From the NCBI GenBank assembly GCA_949292785.1, contig CASFBK010000001.1:124001-188000 (forward strand): a stretch of 64,000 nt of DNA, given 5' to 3'. Below, piece after piece: positions 8,744 through 16,360 of the stretch. How positions within the stretch are numbered: the stretch's first letter is position 1; each line of letters begins with the position of its first letter. This stretch comes from an uncultured Eubacteriales bacterium (GTDB lineage Bacteria; Bacillota; Clostridia; Lachnospirales; Lachnospiraceae). A program made the position numbers and the translations under genes. The notes under the pieces are model-generated. The model saw only the letters and a program-made list of their open reading frames with translations. It was not told where the DNA came from and searched no databases.

Positions 8744-9586
8744 ATGGAAAGTGAAAGCAGAATCTTAGAGGAATTGAGGGAGACCATGCCGTTGTTTCGT
8801 CAGCTTGCAACAACGGATGCATATTTTGCATTATTTAGCAGAACAGAGGTGCTTGGCGTATGGCGGGCTGAGGAATTTCAGGTAGACTTTGTGCAGGAAG
8901 GGGAAGTGTTGAGCACTGCCAACCCAAAGCATGAATTGATTCTGGATACGATGGAAAAGGGAAGTGCCACAGAGGCAGAAGCGCCAGAAGAACTCTTTGG
9001 AATTCCGGTGCGTGGAAATCTGGTACCGGTTTATGAAGACGGTCAGGTAGTGGGACTGCTTGCGAGCATGATTAGCATGAAAGAGAATGTCAGAGTTGGG
9101 TCCTTGACAGAATCCTTAGACAATAATTTAGTAGACTCCTTACAGAGCATTGAAGAGATTGCAAAAGGAGCAAGTGATTTGTCCGACAAGCTCAATAATA
9201 TCCATGATACATCTGAAATGGTAAGAGACCAGGCAGACAAAGCCTCCAAGCTGGTAAGTGCAATTCAGGGAAATGCATCCCGCTCCAATATTCTGGCGCT
9301 GAATGCATCCATTGAAGCAGCAAGAGCAGGAGAAGCAGGAAGAGGATTTGCGGTCGTTGCAAATGAAATGGGAAAACTGGCGCAGGTCAGCGGAAGCTCT
9401 GCAAAGGAAATTGATACCTCGCTTAGCGATATTTTTGAAGCAATCAAAAGAGTGACGGATGAAGTAGACCAGGCAACAGAGGTTGCAACGGCACAGGCAT
9501 CAGAAACAGACAAAATTATTGCTACCCTTGAAGATATCGTATCCTGGGCAAGCGAATTGACAGAGTTCGTAAGAAAAACAAATTAA
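8744..9586 (+). CDS. Soluble methyl-accepting chemotaxis-like signalling protein
   Basis: 280 residues with no transmembrane helix or signal peptide, so cytosolic. Residues 1-115 form an uncharacterised sensory region (motifs [11 protein letters not shown] and [12 protein letters not shown]). Residues about 125-280 are a shortened chemoreceptor signalling hairpin with the conserved tip [21 protein letters not shown] split around residue 190. The domain is much shorter than that of a classical receptor, and few methylation-type Glu/Gln pairs are evident. It has its own AAGGAGG site and a terminator, so it is a separate unit after scpB. The same signalling module occurs fused to a hydrogenase-like domain at 16361. 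Confidence 0.85.
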   Translation: MESESRILEELRETMPLFRQLATTDAYFALFSRTEVLGVWRAEEFQVDFVQEGEVLSTANPKHELILDTMEKGSATEAEAPEELFGIPVRGNLVPVYEDGQVVGLLASMISMKENVRVGSLTESLDNNLVDSLQSIEEIAKGASDLSDKLNNIHDTSEMVRDQADKASKLVSAIQGNASRSNILALNASIEAARAGEAGRGFAVVANEMGKLAQVSGSSAKEIDTSLSDIFEAIKRVTDEVDQATEVATAQASETDKIIATLEDIVSWASELTEFVRKTN

Positions 9587-9598
9587 ATGATAGTTTAG

Positions 9599-9638
9599 AA
9601 ACGACAGTTTTGGGTAAGACCAGGACTGTCGTTTTGTT
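9599..9638 (+). terminator. Intrinsic terminator after the soluble chemoreceptor gene
   Basis: AAACGACAGT (9599-9608) pairs perfectly with ACTGTCGTTT (9625-9634), followed by a T-rich tract. Confidence 0.85.
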
Positions 9639-9660
9639 GTTCTATGGATAGGGAAAAAGG

Positions 9661-9669
9661 CATATAGTA
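9661..9669 (+). promoter_or_regulatory. CATATAGTA box upstream of the second carboxypeptidase
   Basis: Identical nonamer to those at 2584 and 52570, 28 bases before the start codon. It fits a sporulation-type -10 (CATAnnnTA). In Bacillus, dacB and dacF are sporulation genes, which makes this reading plausible here. Confidence 0.4.
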
Positions 9670-9696
9670 GAGGGAAAAAGCAGAAAAGAAGATAAA

Positions 9697-10920
9697 ATGC
9701 CAAAAAAGAAATTTGTACTGATACTTTTGTCTGTTGTAATAAGTCTGCAATTATGCAAAAGCTTTTTCCTGCCGGTGCAGGCAGAGGAACAAAAAGATTT
9801 AACACTTTATGCAAAAAGTGCAGTCTTAATGGATGCAGAAAGTGGGAGAGTGTTATATGAAAAGGATGGCTATACCCATATGCCAAACGCCAGCACTACC
9901 AAAATTATGACATGCATATTGGCAATCGAAAACGGGAACCTGGAGGATACGGTTACCGTAAGCAGCTATGCAGCTTCTATGCCCCAGGTACACCTTGGAA
10001 TGACCAAGGATGACACCTTTTATCTAAAGGATTTGCTGTATTCTCTCATGCTGGAATCCCATAATGATTCTGCTGTGGCGATTGCAGAGCATATCGGTGG
10101 AAGCGTAGAGGGATTTGCAGATATGATGAATAAAAAGGCAGAGGAATTAGGCTGCCAGGACACTTATTTTATTACCCCAAATGGTTTGGATGCACAGGAT
10201 GAAAATGGGGTCCATGGAACAACTGCGGCAGATTTGGCGCGTATCATGAGCTATTGTATTAAAAATGAAACTTTTCTGGAAATTACCAGAACAGCCAGCT
10301 ACAGCTTTTCTAATATTGCAGGAACCAAAATTTATAACTGCAACAATCATAATGCTTTTTTGCAAATGATGGATGGGGCGCTATCGGGAAAAACAGGATT
10401 TACCGGAAATGCCGGGTACTGCTATGTTGGTGCTTTAAAAAGAGATGATAAAGTGTTTGTGGTTGCCCTTCTGGCATGCGGTTGGCCAAACAACAAAACC
10501 TATAAGTGGGCGGATACAAAGCAGTTGATGAATTATGGATTGGAAAATTATAATTATGAAGATGTGTTTGAAGAAAAAGAGCTTCCGGAGCTTGAGGTAG
10601 AAAATGCCGTTCCCCCAAACGGAGAACTCTATCAGCAGGTGTGTGTTCCCCTAAAAATAGACAAAGCAGAATTGACGGTTCTAAAACGAAGCGAAGAACA
10701 GATTCATACCGTATATGATATCCCAAAGACAATGGAAGCGCCGGTAAAAGCCGGGCAGGAGGTCGGAAAAGTAACTTATTACTTAGGCGAGAGGAAAATC
10801 GGAGAATTTCCGGTGAAAGCAGATGGAAATGTAGAAAAATTGGAATTTCCATGGTATGTAAATTATCTGTTGGAAAGATTCTGGATGCAGAAAAAATTAT
10901 GTATGAACTTCTGGGATTAA
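9697..10920 (+). CDS. D-alanyl-D-alanine carboxypeptidase (second copy)
   Basis: S11 family peptidoglycan carboxypeptidase, 407 residues. Signal peptide at residues 1-29 (cleavage near VQA-EE). Motifs: STTK at 66-69, SHN at 121-123, KTG at 232-234. The C-terminal PBP5 domain is followed by an aromatic/hydrophobic anchor (FPWYVNYLLERFW). It shares the family with the gene at 5083 but differs clearly in the SxN motif (SHN against SAN). No strong Shine-Dalgarno is present, only AGAAG. The terminator before it and promoter after it make it a single-gene unit; the CATATAGTA box hints at a sporulation role in cortex modification. Confidence 0.93.
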   Translation: MPKKKFVLILLSVVISLQLCKSFFLPVQAEEQKDLTLYAKSAVLMDAESGRVLYEKDGYTHMPNASTTKIMTCILAIENGNLEDTVTVSSYAASMPQVHLGMTKDDTFYLKDLLYSLMLESHNDSAVAIAEHIGGSVEGFADMMNKKAEELGCQDTYFITPNGLDAQDENGVHGTTAADLARIMSYCIKNETFLEITRTASYSFSNIAGTKIYNCNNHNAFLQMMDGALSGKTGFTGNAGYCYVGALKRDDKVFVVALLACGWPNNKTYKWADTKQLMNYGLENYNYEDVFEEKELPELEVENAVPPNGELYQQVCVPLKIDKAELTVLKRSEEQIHTVYDIPKTMEAPVKAGQEVGKVTYYLGERKIGEFPVKADGNVEKLEFPWYVNYLLERFWMQKKLCMNFWD

Positions 10921-10966
10921 ATTTCAGAAAATAGTGAAAAATCTAACAAAAAACGGAAATTGTCTA

Positions 10967-10995
10967 TTGAAAAATATGTGCAAAAGATATACAAT
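10967..10995 (+). promoter_or_regulatory. Sigma-A promoter of the decarboxylase operon
   Basis: TTGAAA (10967-10972), 17-base spacer, TACAAT (10990-10995), 53 bases before the first gene of the five-gene operon. Confidence 0.75.
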
Positions 10996-11048
10996 TATAA
11001 TCGGATAAAAAGTAAGAAAAATTTAAAATACACATGGAGGTCTAAGGA

Positions 11049-12482
11049 ATGAGTAATACTACAAACTCAGCAAGACAGAGGATTACCGGTCTTCTTGACG
11101 AGAAAAGTTTTATGGAAATCGGCGCTCTGGTAACTGCAAGAAACACAGATTTTGATTTAAGTCAATCTGAAACTCCTTCGGATGGAGTCATTACCGGTTA
11201 TGGTCTGATTGATGGAAATCTGGTTTATGTGTACAGCCAGGATGCATCGGTATTAAAAGGAACCATCGGAGAGATGCATAGTAAGAAAATTGCCGCGGTA
11301 TATGATATGGCAGTGAAGATGGGAGCACCGGTTATCGGATTAATTGATTGTGCCGGCATGCGTCTGCAGGAATCGGTGGATGCTTTAAATGGTTTTGGTG
11401 AAATCTATGCAAAACAGGTAATGGCAAGTGGTGTAGTACCACAGATTTCAGCTGTATTTGGCAGCTGTGGCGGAGGTCTTACCGTTATTCCTGCATTAAG
11501 CGATTTTGTATTTATAGAGAAAGAACAGGGAAGAATGTTTGTAAACTCACCCAATGCACTTCCTGGAAATAATATATCAAAATGTGATACTGCGGATGCT
11601 GCATATCAGAGCGAAAATAATGGCTGCATTGACGGCGTAGGAACAGAAGCAGAGATTTTGACGCAGATTCGTGAATTAATCTGTATGCTTCCCGGAAATA
11701 ATGCAGGAGGCGGCAGGGAAGAAGAATGTACCGACGATTTGAACCGTATCTGTGAGAATCTTGAGAACGGTGCAGAAGATGCACGTCTGGTCCTTACTCA
11801 TATTGCAGACGATAATTTGTTCCTGGAAACAAAAACAGATTATGCCAGAAATATGGTAACAGGGTTCCTTCGTTTAAATGGAATGACCATTGGAGCAGTT
11901 GCGAACAGCAGTGCCGTATTTGATGAGAATGGCGAAAAGACCGAAACCTTTGACAAAGGACTTACTGCAAGAGGATGTAACAAAGCAGCAGAATTCATTC
12001 AGTTCTGCGATGCCTTTGATATTCCTGTATTATCCCTTACCGCGGTCGAAGGATTTGCAGCCAGCACATGTTCAGAGAAAAATCTGGCAAAGGCAATGGC
12101 ACGTATGACCGCAGCATTTGCAACAGCTACCGTTCCAAAGGTGAATATTATCATCGGTAATGCATATGGAAGTGCATCTGTTATGATGAACAGCAAGTCT
12201 ATCGGCGCCGATTTGGTATATGCATGGGAAGGAAGCAAGGTTGGCATGATGGATGCAGCTATGGCGGCAAAAATCATGTATGAGGACAAGGGAGCTGAGG
12301 TAATCGACCAGAAAGCAAAAGAATACGAAGAATTACAGTCTTCTGTGCTTACAGCGGCAAGACGCGGGCTTGTGGATTTGATTATTTCTCCGGCTGATAC
12401 CAGAAAATATGCAGTAGCAGCATTCGAAATGCTTTATACAAAAGGTGTTGGAGAACCGACAAAAAAACATGCAGCAAAATAG
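11049..12482 (+). CDS. mmdA: Biotin-dependent acyl-CoA carboxyltransferase (MmdA / transcarboxylase 12S-like)
   Basis: Crotonase-fold carboxyltransferase, 477 residues, a little shorter than typical MmdA or PccB (about 510). Two tandem CT subdomains are visible: the first with LIDCAGMRLQESV and FGSCGGGLTVIPA (oxyanion glycines, about residues 97-145), the second with NSSAVFDENGEKT, FDIPVLSLTAVEGF and NAYGSASVMMNSKSIG (about 280-390). The family moves carboxyl groups between acyl-CoA (methylmalonyl-, glutaconyl- or malonyl-CoA) and biotin. It is the first gene of an operon with an OadG-like anchor, biotin carrier, OadB pump and OadA, so methylmalonyl-CoA or a related substrate is likely, though the acyl group cannot be told from sequence. 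GGAGG precedes ATG 11049. Confidence 0.88.
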   Translation: MSNTTNSARQRITGLLDEKSFMEIGALVTARNTDFDLSQSETPSDGVITGYGLIDGNLVYVYSQDASVLKGTIGEMHSKKIAAVYDMAVKMGAPVIGLIDCAGMRLQESVDALNGFGEIYAKQVMASGVVPQISAVFGSCGGGLTVIPALSDFVFIEKEQGRMFVNSPNALPGNNISKCDTADAAYQSENNGCIDGVGTEAEILTQIRELICMLPGNNAGGGREEECTDDLNRICENLENGAEDARLVLTHIADDNLFLETKTDYARNMVTGFLRLNGMTIGAVANSSAVFDENGEKTETFDKGLTARGCNKAAEFIQFCDAFDIPVLSLTAVEGFAASTCSEKNLAKAMARMTAAFATATVPKVNIIIGNAYGSASVMMNSKSIGADLVYAWEGSKVGMMDAAMAAKIMYEDKGAEVIDQKAKEYEELQSSVLTAARRGLVDLIISPADTRKYAVAAFEMLYTKGVGEPTKKHAAK

Positions 12483-12495
12483 AAAGGTGAAGCTT

Positions 12496-13215
12496 ATGAA
12501 AAAGAAAATATCGCTGATACTGGGTATGTGTCTTGTGATGCTTAGTCTGACCGCATGTGGAGAGGATCCGAAAAAGGTTGACTATAACGGTTATAGCTAC
12601 AACCAACTGCAGGAAGAACTTCAGAATACGGCAGAAGCGCTTGTTGCGATGTCAGACGAGGAAGCAGAGCAGTACAAGATGATGGAAGGCGAGCAGTATA
12701 AAACGCTGATTAATATGGTAACGCGCTGGCAGGAGGCAACCGATGAAGTAGGAGAATATAAGGAACTGGGCGAATTTTCCATTACCAAGTCGGGAAAAAC
12801 ACTTACCTGTGAACAGGAGGTCGTTTTTGAAGAAAGACCTGTAGTTCTTACCTATGTGTTTACCTACTATAATATGGAGCTTGATGATATTACGGTAGAT
12901 CCGGTACAGACCCTTGGGGAGAAGATGGCAAATGCAGGCTTGAATACCCTGATGGGAATGGGTGTAGTATTTATCGTTCTTATTCTGATTAGTCTGATTA
13001 TCTATTGCTTTAAGGTATTTCCGTATCTGGAGCAAAAAAGACAGGCAAAGAATACAGCAGTTCCGGTAGTAGAAAATGACAAAGAACAAGAAAATGTACC
13101 TGTGGCAGCACAGGATGATTTGGAATTAGTGGCAGTAATTGCAGCGGCAATAGCGGCGTCCACAGGAACCTCTACAGATGACTTTGTAGTACGTTCCATC
13201 AAAAGAAGATATTAG
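12496..13215 (+). CDS. OadG-type decarboxylase gamma subunit with lipoprotein N-terminus
   Basis: 239 residues. The start ATG 12496 follows GAAAGGTGA and opens with a lipoprotein signal (MKKKISLILGMCLVMLSLTAC) whose lipobox Cys is residue 21. An extracytoplasmic segment of about 115 residues follows, then a transmembrane helix (GVVFIVLILISLIIYC, about 155-172) with the FKVFP...EQKR pattern of OadG/DUF-type gamma chains, and a cytosolic tail ending in DDLELVAVIAAAIAAS and KRRY. OadG normally is about 80 residues and anchors the complex; the added lipoprotein domain is a clostridial variant. It probably holds the carboxyltransferases and biotin carrier to OadB. Confidence 0.8.
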   Translation: MKKKISLILGMCLVMLSLTACGEDPKKVDYNGYSYNQLQEELQNTAEALVAMSDEEAEQYKMMEGEQYKTLINMVTRWQEATDEVGEYKELGEFSITKSGKTLTCEQEVVFEERPVVLTYVFTYYNMELDDITVDPVQTLGEKMANAGLNTLMGMGVVFIVLILISLIIYCFKVFPYLEQKRQAKNTAVPVVENDKEQENVPVAAQDDLELVAVIAAAIAASTGTSTDDFVVRSIKRRY

Positions 13216-13233
13216 ATGCAGGAGGAAATCAAA

Positions 13234-13605
13234 ATGAAGAATTATACAATTACCGTTAATGGAAACGTTTACGATGTTACAGTAGAGGAAACAGGAGCAG
13301 GTACTGCACCGGTTGCACCAAGAAGAGCAGCAGCGCCTGTGGCAGCACCTGCAGCACCGGCAGCACCAAAGGCAGCAGGCGGCGCAGGAAGTATTAAAAT
13401 TGAAGCCGGAGCGGCAGGGAAAGTATTTAGCGTAGACAGCAAGCCTGGTGATGCGGTAAAACGTGGTGATACCATACTGGTATTAGAGGTTATGAAAATG
13501 GAGACACCAGTTGTTGCACCGGAAGATGGAACCGTAGCAAGCATTGATGTTACCGTAGGACAGGCTGTAGAAGCGGGTGCGTTACTGGCGACTATGAATA
13601 AATAA
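13234..13605 (+). CDS. Biotin carboxyl carrier protein of the decarboxylase
   Basis: 123 residues. An N-terminal KNYTITVNGNVYDVTVEE strand pair, an Ala/Pro-rich flexible linker (about residues 30-53) and a biotinyl domain with EVMKMETPV, in which the Lys of MKM is biotinylated. It is the 1.3S/MmdC-type swinging arm that carries CO2 from a carboxyltransferase to OadB. An in-frame ATG at 13216 overlaps the previous stop, but the AGGAGG at 13220-13225 lies after it, so ATG 13234 is the start. The single carrier must serve both carboxyltransferases of the operon. Confidence 0.95.
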   Translation: MKNYTITVNGNVYDVTVEETGAGTAPVAPRRAAAPVAAPAAPAAPKAAGGAGSIKIEAGAAGKVFSVDSKPGDAVKRGDTILVLEVMKMETPVVAPEDGTVASIDVTVGQAVEAGALLATMNK

Positions 13606-13620
13606 GCAGGAGGACAAAAT

Positions 13621-14769
13621 ATGAGTTACGTAGGAGAAACTTTATCAAACCTCCTGCATCAGACCGCATTCTTTAACCTGACCTGGGGCAACTATGTCAT
13701 GATTTTAGTGGCATTCATATTTCTTTTCCTTGCGATAAAGAAAGGCTTTGAACCCCTGTTATTGGTTCCGATTGCGTTTGGTATGTTATTGGTCAATATT
13801 TATCCGGATATTATTGCGTCACCGGAAGAGACCAGCAATGGCGTAGGTGGGTTACTTTATTATTTTTATTCACTGGATGAATGGTCGATTCTTCCTTCAT
13901 TGATTTTCCTTGGTGTAGGAGCGATGACAGACTTTGGTCCTTTGATTGCAAATCCAATCAGCTTTCTGCTGGGAGCAGCAGCGCAGTTTGGTATTTTTGG
14001 AGCATATTTCCTGGCAATTTTATTAGGCTTTAATGATAAAGCAGCAGCGGCAGTATCCATTATCGGTGGAGCGGATGGTCCTACTTCTATTTTCCTGGCT
14101 GGAAAATTAGGACAGACCGGACTCATGGGACCGATTGCGGTAGCGGCATATTCCTATATGGCACTGGTGCCGATTATACAGCCGCCGATTATGAAGCTGT
14201 TTACGACCAAGGAAGAACGTGCTATTAAGATGGAGAATTTAAGACCGGTTTCCAAACTGGAAAAAATCTTATTCCCTATCGTAGTAACATCAATCGTTTG
14301 TTTACTTCTTCCTACCACAGCGCCATTGGTTGGTATGTTGATGTTAGGAAACCTGTTCCGTGAATGTGGTGTTGTTCGTCAGTTATCCGAAACAGCATCC
14401 AACGCATTGATGTACATTGTTGTTATCTTACTGGGAACATCTGTAGGTGCAACCACCAGTGCAGAAGCATTCCTGAACATTACAACATTAAAAATCGTAG
14501 GTCTTGGATTAGCGGCATTTATGTTTGGTACCGCAGCAGGTGTGTTGTTCGGTAAGCTGTTATGCAAGCTTACCCACGGAAAGATTAATCCGTTGATTGG
14601 TTCTGCCGGAGTATCTGCAGTACCTATGGCGGCCCGGGTATCACAGAAGGTGGGTGCCGAGGAAGACCCGACGAACTTTTTACTTATGCATGCAATGGGA
14701 CCAAACGTTGCCGGAGTTATCGGTACAGCAGTAGCTGCCGGTGTATTTATGGCAATCTTTGGGATATAA
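13621..14769 (+). CDS. oadB: Na+-translocating decarboxylase beta subunit
   Basis: Polytopic membrane protein of 382 residues with about nine to eleven helices. It decarboxylates carboxybiotin and exports Na+. The conserved [10 protein letters not shown] segment carries Asp152, the residue equivalent to the essential Asp203 of Klebsiella OadB, and the C-terminal half holds the second signature region ([15 protein letters not shown]). AGGAGG lies nine bases before ATG 13621. It sits between the biotin carrier and OadA, with 12-16-base gaps, in one operon. Confidence 0.95.
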   Translation: MSYVGETLSNLLHQTAFFNLTWGNYVMILVAFIFLFLAIKKGFEPLLLVPIAFGMLLVNIYPDIIASPEETSNGVGGLLYYFYSLDEWSILPSLIFLGVGAMTDFGPLIANPISFLLGAAAQFGIFGAYFLAILLGFNDKAAAAVSIIGGADGPTSIFLAGKLGQTGLMGPIAVAAYSYMALVPIIQPPIMKLFTTKEERAIKMENLRPVSKLEKILFPIVVTSIVCLLLPTTAPLVGMLMLGNLFRECGVVRQLSETASNALMYIVVILLGTSVGATTSAEAFLNITTLKIVGLGLAAFMFGTAAGVLFGKLLCKLTHGKINPLIGSAGVSAVPMAARVSQKVGAEEDPTNFLLMHAMGPNVAGVIGTAVAAGVFMAIFGI

Positions 14770-14781
14770 GGAGGATAAATC

Positions 14782-16200
14782 ATGGCTGAACAGATTAAAA
14801 AACCGGTGAAAATTACCGAGACCGTATTACGTGATGCACATCAGTCTCTGATTGCGACCCGTATGACAACAGAGCAGATGCTGCCTATCGTAGATAAAAT
14901 GGATAAGGTTGGTTTCCATGCAGTGGAATGCTGGGGTGGAGCGACCTTTGATGCATCCCTTCGATTCTTAAAAGAAGATCCGTGGGATAGATTGAGAAAA
15001 TTGCGAGATGGATTTAAAAATACAAAGCTGCAGATGTTATTCCGTGGACAGAATATCTTAGGATATCGTCCGTATGCAGATGATGTAGTAGAATATTTTG
15101 TACAGAAGTCCATAGCCAATGGAATTGATATTATTCGTATTTTTGACTGTCTGAATGATATTCGTAATCTGCAGACAGCAGTAAGTGCATGTAACAAAGA
15201 AAAAGGGCATGCTCAGGTTGCATTATCCTATACATTAGGAGATGCGTATACTTTGGATTACTGGATGGAAATGGCGAAAAAGGTAGAAGATATGGGAGCG
15301 GATTCCCTTTGTATCAAGGATATGGCAGGCTTATTAGTGCCGCAGAAGGCAGATGAACTGATTCGTGCACTGAAAGGTGCGACCGGTCTTCCGATAGAGC
15401 TTCATACCCATTATACCAGTGGTGTTGCTTCTATGACCTATATGAAGGCAATCGAGGCAGGCTGTGATATTATTGATACCGCAATGTCACCATTTGCATT
15501 AGGAACCAGTCAGCCGGCAACCGAAGTTATGGTAGAAGCCTTTAGAGGAACGGAATATGATACCGGCTTAGACCAGACTAAATTAGCTGAAATCGCAGAT
15601 TACTTCCGTCCGATGCGAGAGGAGTGTTTAGAAAACGGCTTAATGAATCCGAAGGTATTAGGTGTTAATATCAAGACCTTGTTATATCAGGTACCGGGAG
15701 GTATGTTATCCAATCTGCTTTCACAGTTGAAGGAGCAGGGCAAGGAAGATAAGTTTGACGAGGTATTAGCAGAGGTACCGCGTGTACGAAAAGACCTTGG
15801 TGAGCCGCCTCTTGTAACTCCATCCAGCCAGATTGTGGGTACACAGGCTGTATTTAACGTGCTGATGGGAGAACGCTATAAAGTGGCAACCAAAGAGACC
15901 AAGGATATTCTCCTTGGAAAGTACGGTCAGACAGTAAAACCATTCAATCCGGAAGTAGTAGATAAGGTATTAGGTGACGAGAAGAAGAATGCGATTACCT
16001 GTCGTCCGGCAGATTTGTTAGAACCGGAGCTTTCCAAGATTGAAGAAGAAATGAAACAGTGGAAACAGCAGGACGAGGATGTATTGTCTTATGCATTATT
16101 CCCACAGGTTGCAACAGAATTCTTTAAATACAGAGAAGCACAGCAGACAAAGGTGGATGCGACCATCGCAGATAAAGAAAACGGAGCATATCCTGTTTAG
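14782..16200 (+). CDS. oadA: Oxaloacetate decarboxylase alpha / transcarboxylase 5S-like carboxyltransferase
   Basis: 472 residues. HMGL-like TIM barrel with TVLRDAHQSLIATRM (metal and carboxyl binding, about residues 13-28), FDCLNDIRN, CIKDMAG (carbamylated Lys) and HTHYTSG (metal His pair), then the conserved post-catalytic domain ending in TPSSQIVGTQAVFNV. It transfers CO2 between oxaloacetate (or pyruvate) and biotin. There is no C-terminal biotinyl domain, consistent with the separate carrier at 13234. It is the last gene of the operon, followed by a terminator. PycB-like or 5S-like enzymes share this architecture, so the natural direction is open. Confidence 0.92.
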   Translation: MAEQIKKPVKITETVLRDAHQSLIATRMTTEQMLPIVDKMDKVGFHAVECWGGATFDASLRFLKEDPWDRLRKLRDGFKNTKLQMLFRGQNILGYRPYADDVVEYFVQKSIANGIDIIRIFDCLNDIRNLQTAVSACNKEKGHAQVALSYTLGDAYTLDYWMEMAKKVEDMGADSLCIKDMAGLLVPQKADELIRALKGATGLPIELHTHYTSGVASMTYMKAIEAGCDIIDTAMSPFALGTSQPATEVMVEAFRGTEYDTGLDQTKLAEIADYFRPMREECLENGLMNPKVLGVNIKTLLYQVPGGMLSNLLSQLKEQGKEDKFDEVLAEVPRVRKDLGEPPLVTPSSQIVGTQAVFNVLMGERYKVATKETKDILLGKYGQTVKPFNPEVVDKVLGDEKKNAITCRPADLLEPELSKIEEEMKQWKQQDEDVLSYALFPQVATEFFKYREAQQTKVDATIADKENGAYPV

Positions 16201-16234
16201 GAAAATGGGGGATAGATATCTGTATTTTAATACT

Positions 16235-16270
16235 AAAAAGTAGAAGACAGAAATGTTCTTCTACTTTTTT
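16235..16270 (+). terminator. Terminator of the decarboxylase operon
   Basis: AAAAAGTAGAAG (16235-16246) pairs with CTTCTACTTTTTT (16258-16270), with the T tract inside the 3' arm. Confidence 0.88.
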
Positions 16271-16290
16271 ATATTTTTACCAGAAAATCA

Positions 16291-16319
16291 GTGAAAATTG
16301 TCGAAAAATGTGATACAAT
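16291..16319 (+). promoter_or_regulatory. Promoter of the hydrogenase-chemoreceptor gene
   Basis: GTGAAA (16291-16296), 17-base spacer, TACAAT (16314-16319), 42 bases before the start codon. Confidence 0.6.
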
Positions 16320-16360
16320 AAACAAAAGCATGGATGCTAGAGCAGTTGGAGGAAAAGAGT

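Noticed and set aside
13269-13544. 91-codon open frame opposite the biotin carrier
   Set aside because: It mirrors the Ala/Pro-rich linker on the antisense strand, has no ribosome site and no family resemblance.
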